Assembly (NCBI GenBank): GCA_030522415.1
Contig: CM060126.1
Location: 1,714,333 to 1,778,332, forward strand
Origin: Channallabes apus
Lineage: Eukaryota; Chordata; Actinopteri; Siluriformes; Clariidae
Reading direction: 5' to 3'
DNA length: 64,000 bases
Below the pieces are notes generated by a model, which saw only the letters and a list, made by a program, of their open reading frames with translations, ran no database searches and was not told the origin of the DNA. Shown in pieces: positions 57,001-64,000 of this stretch; position 1 is the stretch's first letter, and each line of letters starts with the position of its first letter. The translations under genes were made by a program, and so were the position numbers.

Positions 57001-57419
57001 TACAGTATGAGCTAAAGAAATAAGTTACCGAATCTCTTTACTCAAACCATTCCGAGATGGAGCGAATCATGTGAGAATCAGAAACAGTGTGTGCATGATG
57101 CTCGTGGTGTAAACAATGCTGCACCTTTTTTCCTTTTTTCTTTTGCAATTATGTCCAGTGCAGGTGGGCTTGGGAGAGATGGGTAGAAGGAGGTGACCTA
57201 CTTCATTTTAATGTATATGAACTGAACCTTGAGCTACAGTAGCTCCTATGAAGTGAAAACCTGCACATCAATGGTGCTGGCAAGTGTCTACCCTTTAAGG
57301 AACCATTCTTGTCAAATTTATGATCAGTCAAGGTAAGGTAAGGTGGGTAAGGGTCCATCCAAGTGCCGTTGGGCGACAAATATCCCACACCTTTTGAGAG
57401 GGTGTATAGTCTGTTGTTT
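53797..57419. other. intron of the putative lsamp gene
   Basis: Contains (AT)n at about 54000-54029 and a GT/GGA-rich run at about 54150-54185. (CAAT)n lies at 55861-55900. 55340-55400 carries a 'agctttattttcacagtaac' retroposon-like tail. 55960-56440 is a more complex stretch. No exon was recognised; many short frames exist without family features. Confidence 0.5.
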
Positions 57420-57585
57420 CAGTGGCAGTTCCATAGAGGGTTGGGTTGCCACTTCAACACCCAATTTGATCTAAGCAGTTGAAGACCTTTCTCAAGGGCC
57501 CAACAGTGGCAGCCCAAAGGTGCTGCTGATTACAGTAGCAGTCCAGCACCTTAACCATCGAGCCACCTCTGCTCCTGTTATGTTC
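57420..57585 (-). mobile_element. SINE of the fourth family, minus strand
   Basis: Inverted relative to 52505-52745: on the - strand 'ggtggctcgatggttaaggt', 'gctgccactgttgggccctt', 'gagaaaggtcttcaactgct'. The A-box-like head is complete; the B-box region is degenerate. A diverged copy. Confidence 0.75.
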
Positions 57586-58375
57586 CATTAAAAATAGTGA
57601 TGCTTTATTTTTGTTCAGGGCAATGTGGGGGAAAAAACACAAGTAATGCTAAGTGCTGGAAAAAAAACCTTACAGATAAAGTTTAATTAGCCTTAAAATG
57701 AAGTGGTTGATTAGCATGTACACCACATTTTCAACAGAAGTCATGATAGTCCCAGAGTTCCTTTGGGGAATCCGAGTCATTATATGGGCTCTTCAGTGCA
57801 TTTACTACCACAGCTTCAAGCCCTGCTTTCAAATCAGAGACCGAGGGTTTGGGTAGCTCCCTAAAGTAGATTTCCATTTTCTGTCTCTTGCTAAAGATCT
57901 TCCCAATTCTTTGTTTTAGCAACTGAAATGTCCTAAAGGACTATAGGTGGTGTAAGCGCTGTTTGTTAGAAGATAAAGAATGTTCTTGTTGAAATCTCTG
58001 TCTTTATATAACCTGCCGTCTGCGAGAGCCCTGTAACGCTGCATACAGTATGATGTAACTGAGCCATCTTGTGCTAGCTAAAGACTTGAGCCGTTTCTGT
58101 CGTACCTCTAATAAGTGAGAAGTGTTTGTGTTTGTGTACGTGTGTGTGAGTCCGTGTCCTTGGCTGTCTCTGCAGTGGGTTTCCTGTGGTGCCGTGAAAG
58201 AAAACAACAGAGAGAGCTGAGAGACTTCAGAACTAGGTGGGTGGGTGGGTGGGTGGGTGAGCAGACCACTTGAATAGAAGCTAGAAGTCTATAAGTAGCA
58301 GAGTTGATTATATCCAACCGACACACTCTGGGACTACGGAACACCAAAACTGGATCCAATTGGTTAATGTAATAC
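57586..58375. other. intronic or intergenic, nothing recognised
   Basis: Includes a (GGTG)n run at 58235-58258. Short antisense frames at 57731-57922 and 58004-58359 have no supported function; 57731-57922 might be an old transposon fragment but too little remains. Confidence 0.5.
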
Positions 58376-58900
58376 GAGTTACTGAAACCGAATCAGACTG
58401 GAAATGGGATCAGACTTTAGATCAGAGCAGATAACACAGTACCCATTACATTAAGGCTAGATCAAACTGATTATTGCAGTTCTCTTCAGATCAGACTGAA
58501 TCATACCAGGACTAGAGGACTAAAGTGAATAAGGCTGGTTAATACAGTTCTTTCTAAATCAGATCAATCAATTCAGATCTTTTGAAACTGAGATGAAATC
58601 AAGCTGATACTTTATGTTGATCTCGTTAGACCTGGCTCATGCTTTCTTTAGACTTTAGCTTATAAGCTATAACGTTATCCTCAAATTTTAAGCAAATCAG
58701 ACCGGTCAATACAGCTGTCATTAGTATCAGGCTGGTTATTACAGTATAGTTCTTTTTAGATCATAAGATTATTTGTTAATGGAGTTCTCTTTAGCCAAAT
58801 AATGAGTTAGATTGGTAAATACAATTTATGTTTTATTTAAACCAGATCAGATTAGTTTATACCGGTCTCTTTAGCCAGAGACTGGATCAGCCTGGTTAGT
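58376..58900. repeat. degenerate minisatellite, about 40-bp unit
   Basis: Loose tandem copies of a unit approximated by GATCAGACTGGTTAATACAG followed by TTCTCTTTA: seen near 58445-58500, 58520-58570, 58700-58770, 58770-58800, 58800-58860 and 58860-58905. Highly diverged. Confidence 0.65.
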
Positions 58901-59079
58901 AGACGTCTGGTATTAAAAAGTCTGTGTAGGAATTTAAAGCCATACTTTTTCAGCTCTGGATCTCAAAATATCCTTTATGAAGTAAATGTTAAACACCGGT
59001 TTTGATCAATATTTACACTTCAAAAAGTTGGCAGGTAGCAGTGACCCAATCAATGCAGGTATCTCGGTAAGTCTGAAAC

Positions 59080-59450
59080 CACACTCCACACTCCACACTC
59101 TATTTATCGATACGGCAATTCTAGTCGGCGTGGCCTCTGTGTCAGTTACAGTGAAGAAGGTGTGGTGTTGGTGTCAGTCAGTTTCAGCAAAGGATGCGTG
59201 ACCTCCGGCTCTGGCTGTAGGAGGAAATGAGGCGGTGTGGACCAATCTCAGCCACGGAGTGGTTTGGTTTTTGTCAGTTTCACTGAAGGAGGTGTGGCCT
59301 CTGTGTCTACTGGTGAGTCTAAATTAGGTGTGGCCTACGTGTCTATATATGGGAGTGAAGGAGGTGTGGCCTCTGTGTCTAAATGTGCAACTAAAGGAAG
59401 TTTGACCTCTGTGTCTTGTGGTGCTATATTTGCTATATTTTATGAGATTG
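59080..59450. repeat. minisatellite, about 40-bp unit
   Basis: Repeats of GAAGGAGGTGTGGCCTCTGT followed by GTCTA and a variable part, clearest at 59284-59410 (three copies 40-43 bp apart) and weaker upstream to 59126. Two short open frames here (58986-59201, 59237-59473) are the repeat read as protein and are not genes. Confidence 0.75.
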
Positions 59451-61541
59451 CTCATATTGAGCGTTTAAAATAAAATATTTAAATGACTTAAACAGTCCAG
59501 ATCACGTCTGTGATGACCAGGTGGCAGCTTTAGTCACTTTAGTCATCGCTTCTCATTCGCCCTCCTGTGCTGTCACACTCCGGGTGACTGTTTGACAAAC
59601 ATGACCATGAACCCTCCGAGCTCTGTGTGTGTGTGTGTGTGTGTGTGTGTCCTGTTTCTGACCTCTTTACAGAGTGAGCTGTCAGAATCTCGCTTGACAC
59701 TCAATCCCAATAGACTTGCTGTCATCAGTGTCATTTCTACAGGTAGCAGCAGCGAAAAAAAAGGAGAACAGGAGTAGAAACATCTCAGGAGGAATGATCG
59801 ATAAAGCTAGAGGACGTAGAGCAGAAACAAGCTCGACCTACAAGACGCCACTCATTCAGATCTTAATTATATTCCATCTGAACTAATTTGTCTGCATCAG
59901 TCCCTGCACTTTTATACTGTAATTAATATTATTGATTTCCTTCTGTAATTCTCCTTATGAATTTTATGATCTCCAATATCATAAAACCCTAACCCTGGGT
60001 TTTAGCTTTGGTGTTCTGACAGACTGATTTTACAGGAATGTGGCGTTACAGTATGTGAATAATAAGTGATCATACTGTATGTGAACGACATGAAAGTTGT
60101 GCCCTGAAATTTCATAAAGGAATTTAAATAAACATAGGTGATGTCATGTGAACAATGTAACGAATAAATGAATGTAGGCATTATATGAAATAAATGAAAA
60201 TGAAAAATAAATTAAAGAAAAGATTACATGTGAAAAATGGGATCATGTGAAGAAACCACGTGAAAATAAAGGAATTCTGTGCAATAAAATGACAAAGATT
60301 TTAAGGGAAAAAATGGGGTAGATCACATATAAAACTAAATAAAGAATTAAGAAAGAATGTAAAAACTTGAGAAAAACTAAAAAATAAATAAGCACTACTT
60401 GAAAATGAATGATTAATATAGAAACATCTAGAAAAAATTGCTGAAAATAAAAAGAACCATATGTATAAAAAATAAGTAATGTGAAAAACTAGACTTCAAG
60501 TGAAAGTTTTATATAAAAGAAATTTTTTTGTAGGAAAAAAATCATGTCAAAATAAAAGCGAGTGTAAAATGGAAATAAAAAAAATTCTTAAAAATAATGT
60601 TGAAATGTTTAATAATGTTTAAATTAAAATCATGTGAACCAAAAAAAAAAGAAAACGTATAAATGAAGGGAGAGGGAATCATGTGAATCAACAAGTGAAT
60701 CATGTGACCTTTCTGTAAGCTCGTGTACGACATGATTTGCGCCAGTGCAGAATCGTATGATCTCCAGCACATTATAATAAATAAATAAGTTTTTTTTTCC
60801 CCTTTCCATTTACAAGCCGTTCGTCAAGTCGCTCTGCAGCTCCGGCAGAATGGATGTTGAGACTTAATGTTGTTTTTACCCTCTCTGTGTTCTTGTGAGC
60901 GGGAGATTTATTCTTTACTGCACTTAGGCAAATTGCTCGCTCCATCTGCAGACTCATTTATGTAGAAAAAATAAATAAATAAAAAATTGTGAACGCTGTT
61001 CAGAGTTGAATGCATCTAAAAAGAAAGTCTGTTTGGACAGACATTTATTCAATACTTCAAATGGAGCACTTGCTAAAGCACTGCTCATGCCTCTAATGGT
61101 TCATTACGTACAGTATCTTACTGTAAGGTGTATATCTGTGTGTATCTGCTGTAATAGAAGTGAGTACCTCAAAATCAATTCCTGGATGTTTAACAATTAT
61201 AAATAAATAAAAGTTTATTTTGTGTGTTTAAATAAAAGTCTATTTTTTTAATAAATAAAAAAATTTAAATTATGAAAAATTATTTACATCGATTAAAAAA
61301 TTTTCCTCGCTCTTATCAGCATGAACAACTGAATGAAATGAAGAAATGAATTAAAAACATTGGCTTTCCTTTTGAAGTTCTTACATAAAAAAAAAAGAAT
61401 TAGGACAAGCTTTTACACACATTTTTCTGTTTATTGAATCAGAATAAGAAGGCTTTCATGTTTGATTCGTTTTTATTTGATTTTATTTTTATTACGATTG
61501 CACTTATCTAAACAGATTGAATTAGCAAAAATGTGTGTAGG
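59451..61541. other. AT-rich stretch with one complex block
   Basis: (TG)n at about 59623-59650. 60100-60700 is very A-rich with 'aaataaa', 'catgtgaa' repeated loosely, perhaps an old satellite. 60690-60960 is more complex (for example GATTTGCGCCAGTGCAGAAT, GGCAAATTGCTCGCTCCATC) and could be conserved non-coding sequence. No gene recognised. Confidence 0.45.
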
Positions 61542-61706
61542 TGTCACGCTCTCAGTGCCTTCGCGCTGATCAGAAACCTTTTGACATTTCCTTTCCCACG
61601 CTGTCAGACTCTCATCACATGATCATGCTTTCCCACGCTGTCATCGCTCCTCCCGGACCGCCCCGCCGGCACACCGGTTTCTCATCTGGCGCTGATTTCA
61701 CCCAGC

Positions 61707-61746
61707 TTATAAGGAAGCGCAGCGCGCTGCCTCGCGCTGGATTATT
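61707..61746 (+). promoter_or_regulatory. LTR promoter: TATA box and predicted start
   Basis: TTATAAGG (61707-61714) lies 28 bases before GCTGGATTATT (61736-61746), whose exact complement is the primer site at 62179-62189. TATA spacing and complementarity both point to a start near 61736. Confidence 0.7.
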
Positions 61747-61894
61747 GTGTGTTTTTTTGGCCATAGTTTTCTCGCGTTTCTGTTCATGACTTTTCACGTT
61801 GCCGACTTCGCTTGCTTCTCGTTTTCCCCCTCGCCTCCCGATTTGGATTATTGCCACGCTTGGATTTAACGGCTTTGAACTTTCGCTTTCGTTT

Positions 61895-62131
61895 CTCGAC
61901 CACGGCTCAGCTTCACGTTTTTTGCTCGACGCCCTCGCTGACTGATCACACGGCTTTGATCTCTTGCTCTCCTCCTCGACCACGGCTCAGCTTCACGTTT
62001 TTGCTCGACGCCCTCGCTGACTGATCACACGGCTTTGATCTCTTGCTCTCCTCCTCGACCACGGCTCAGCTTCACGTTTTTGCTCGACGCCCTCGCTGAC
62101 TGATCACACGGCTCTTATCTCTCGCTCTCTA
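61895..62131 (+). repeat. three tandem 79-80 bp repeats inside the LTR
   Basis: Units starting CTCGACCACGGCTCAGCTTC at 61895, 61975 and 62054. Copies 1 and 2 are nearly identical apart from one extra T; the third diverges toward its end. They lie downstream of the predicted start, so they would be in the transcript leader (R/U5). Confidence 0.9.
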
Positions 62132-62177
62132 CCTGCAACTGGGCCCACTTTCACAGTCCACGTTCTGCATCACGACA

Positions 62178-62189
62178 GAATAATCCAGC
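62178..62189 (+). other. predicted self-priming site (PBS) of second gypsy element
   Basis: After the LTR end there is one G and then AATAATCCAGC, the exact complement of 61736-61746 in the LTR. The one-base spacing and the 11-base length equal those at 41234-41245. Confidence 0.75.
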
Positions 62190-62196
62190 CAGCACT

Positions 62197-64000
62197 ATGG
62201 ACCCAGCAGGGTTAGACGGAATGCGACGGGCACTGGAGACCCAAGGTGTGCTCCTCGGAAAGAACCAGGAGGAACTCATCGCCACGAGACAAACTCTAGC
62301 TGACGTCATCTCCCAAATACAACGGCTCCAGGTACCTACAGCTCAGACCTCACACTCCGGAACACCACGAGAGCCACGCCTACCAGCCCCTCCCACCTAT
62401 GGGGGAGAACCAGGAACTTGCAGGTCCTTCCTCTCACAATGCTCACTGATTTTCGAGCTTCAAACCTCCTCCTTCTCATCAGAACGTTCCCGGGTGGCCT
62501 ACATCATCACGCTACTAACTGATAGAGCCAGGGAGTGGAGTACAGCCCTCTGGGAGGCTCGCGACCCATGCTGCGAGAACTTCGACAACTTCTCCAAGGA
62601 GATGAGGAGGGTCTTTGATCGCTCATTCGCCGGCAGGGAGGCGGGAACAAGGTTATTAAGACTTCATCAGGGATCCCGCTCTGCTTACGACTATGCCATC
62701 GAGTTCCGCACCCTAGCCGCTTCTAGTGGATGGAATGACAGAGCCCTAGCGGATGTCTTTCTGGAAGGGCTATCAGAAGCTCTTAAGGATGAGCTCATCT
62801 CCCGCGAAACCCCCACGGACCTCCACGAACTCATGGATCTCGCCGGGCGGGTCGACTCACGTCTCCAGTTAAGACGGCACCCCAGAATAGGGCACGCGCC
62901 TCCTGCCCTGCAGCAAACCAATCAGGAGGAGCCCATGCAGCTAGGCAGGACCCGCATCTCTGACGAGGAGAGACGCCGACGCCGCCTACAAGGGGCTTGT
63001 TTTTACTGTGGAGCTTCAGGACACAGGCTTAAAGACTGCTCATTAAAAGGGAGGCCCCCCCTAGTCAGACTGGGAACACTAGAAGGCTCCCCTCCTGATA
63101 GATTTCCACAATCACGTCCCCTACTTCCCGTAAACCTAATCATCGGTGGTCAGGCTCACCCAATTCAGGCACTAATTGACTCCGGCTCCGATCGAAATTT
63201 GATCAGCGCGAATACGGTGAGAGCATTAAAGATCCCTGGCTTACCACTAGACACTCCGCTCGCCGTTCAGGCCTTGGATGGGAGCCGGCTTCCACCCATC
63301 ATACTTAGAACCCCACCGTTAACCTTAAGAACGTCAGGGAACCACTCTGAGGAGATCTCCCTCTTCATTATGGAGAAATCACACGCCGCCTTGGTCCTCG
63401 GACTTCCCTGGCTAGCCCTCCATGGACCCCAGATCGATTGGAACAAGCAAGTCATCACGGGTTGGAGTCCCTCATGCTCCACGACATGCCTGCACTCAGC
63501 ACTCCCTCCAACTCCTATCCTGGCCACGCCCCATGAAACCCCGGACATCTCCAGCGTACCCACCGAATACCATGATCTTGGGCAGGTCTTCAATAAGACC
63601 CGAGCCATGTCACTTCCGCCGCACCGACCATACGACTGTCCCATTGATCTTCTCCCGGGCACCTCTCCTCCGAAAGGCAGACTTTACTCTCTGGCACACC
63701 AAGAAAGAGAGGCCATGAATAAGTATATCACAGATTCCCTCGCCGCCGGAATTATTCGTCCATCCTCCTCGCCCGCTGGGGCAGGATTTTTCTTCGTCAA
63801 GAAAAAAGACAAGTCCCTTCGTCCATGCATTGATTACAGAGGGCTTAACGAGATAACCGTCAGGAACCGCTACCCGTTACCTCTCATGGCCACCGCCTTC
63901 GAACTTCTCCAAGGGGCGGACATTTTCACCAAGCTCGACCTACGAAACGCTTATCACCTCGTCCGCATCCGGGAGGGCGACGAGTGGAAAACTGCCTTCA
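62197..64000 (+). CDS. gag-pol: Gag-Pol polyprotein of second gypsy element (partial)
   Basis: Open from ATG at 62197 to the window end (601 codons), Gag and Pol in one frame. An N-terminal segment (residues about 5-48) is probably coiled coil. The capsid region includes LLTDRAREWSTALW, FDRSFAG and DVFLEGLSEALKDELISRE. Zinc knuckle CFYCGASGHRLKDC begins at residue 268 (C-X2-C-X4-H-X4-C). Protease has LIDSGSDRNLIS with D328. Reverse transcriptase begins with the GIIRPSSSPAGAGFFFVKKK and LRPCIDYRGLNEITVRNRYP blocks, and the motif A aspartate is D581 (TKLDLRNAYHLVRI). There is no frameshift or stop between knuckle and protease, unlike the other element. The start is 20 bases after the LTR. RNase H and integrase are beyond the edge. 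Confidence 0.93.
   Translation, partial: MDPAGLDGMRRALETQGVLLGKNQEELIATRQTLADVISQIQRLQVPTAQTSHSGTPREPRLPAPPTYGGEPGTCRSFLSQCSLIFELQTSSFSSERSRVAYIITLLTDRAREWSTALWEARDPCCENFDNFSKEMRRVFDRSFAGREAGTRLLRLHQGSRSAYDYAIEFRTLAASSGWNDRALADVFLEGLSEALKDELISRETPTDLHELMDLAGRVDSRLQLRRHPRIGHAPPALQQTNQEEPMQLGRTRISDEERRRRRLQGACFYCGASGHRLKDCSLKGRPPLVRLGTLEGSPPDRFPQSRPLLPVNLIIGGQAHPIQALIDSGSDRNLISANTVRALKIPGLPLDTPLAVQALDGSRLPPIILRTPPLTLRTSGNHSEEISLFIMEKSHAALVLGLPWLALHGPQIDWNKQVITGWSPSCSTTCLHSALPPTPILATPHETPDISSVPTEYHDLGQVFNKTRAMSLPPHRPYDCPIDLLPGTSPPKGRLYSLAHQEREAMNKYITDSLAAGIIRPSSSPAGAGFFFVKKKDKSLRPCIDYRGLNEITVRNRYPLPLMATAFELLQGADIFTKLDLRNAYHLVRIREGDEWKTAF

Larger units (their letters stand above)
61542..62177 (+). 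repeat. 5' LTR of second gypsy element
   Basis: Starts TGTCACGCTCTCAG, similar to the other element's LTR start (TGTCATGCACACTCAG on its coding strand), and ends ATCACGACA, giving TG...CA ends and 636 bp. The limits are inferred from this comparison and from the position of the primer site; the 3' LTR is not available to confirm them. The first 200 bp are CpG-rich. Confidence 0.75.
61542..64000 (+). mobile_element. second Ty3/gypsy retrotransposon, cut by window edge
   Basis: 5' LTR, self-priming site and an open gag-pol frame reaching the last base. Its Gag and RT are related to, but clearly distinct from, those of the element at 36444-41651. The 3' part, including integrase, any chromodomain and the 3' LTR, is outside the window. 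Confidence 0.9.

Noticed and set aside
63267..63662. A 131-residue antisense frame
   Set aside because: Shadow of the open gag-pol frame at 62197-64000.

Overview
The window reads as teleost nuclear DNA: split coding exons with GT-AG introns, very many (CA)n/(CT)n/(AAT)n microsatellites, Tc1/mariner and hAT elements, tRNA-headed SINEs and chromodomain Ty3/gypsy retrotransposons. The SINE and Tc1 types suggest an otophysan fish (catfish/characin/carp relatives), but no marker here fixes the species.

Genes. The left 7 kb holds the last five coding exons and the 3' UTR of igsf11 on the + strand (half of the Ig V domain, the C2 domain, one membrane segment, and a cytoplasmic tail with a PDZ-binding C-terminus). 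At 53.4-53.8 kb a CpG-rich block ends in a signal-peptide exon with a phase-1 donor. It closely resembles the alternative first exon of LSAMP, an IgLON adhesion gene that follows IGSF11 in the same orientation in mammals. The roughly 46 kb between them is a gene desert with several complex, CpG-bearing stretches that could be regulatory, and many mobile elements.

Mobile elements. Two near-identical Tc1 elements lie at 9-10.5 kb (broken) and 20.1-21.7 kb (intact 340-codon DD34E transposase, TA duplications). Mariner relics lie at 4.5-5.3, 7.5-7.9 and 28.5-30.1 kb; the last is split by a hAT MITE and another repeat. A dead Tc1-type element spanning 35.7-44.3 kb has been entered by two LTR elements. 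One is a 5.2 kb chromodomain gypsy (sushi/Tf1-like) element on the - strand with apparently identical 406 bp LTRs and a TGGAC duplication. The other is a 2.07 kb probable solo LTR with a TTTC duplication. A second gypsy element starts at 61.5 kb (+) and runs off the right edge, with Gag and Pol in one open frame.

Main point. Both gypsy elements carry an exact 11 bp complement between the sequence one base inside the 5' LTR and a site 28-30 bp downstream of a TATA box in the same LTR. This is the layout expected for Tf1-type self-primed reverse transcription, with no tRNA primer site. It is seen independently in two divergent elements in this window.

Other structure: several degenerate minisatellites (11.7, 45.4/48.2, 58.4 and 59.1 kb), a cluster of four SINE copies at 52.0-53.3 kb, SINEs with perfect 10-12 bp target duplications, and paired dispersed repeats that serve as empty-site controls for each other.
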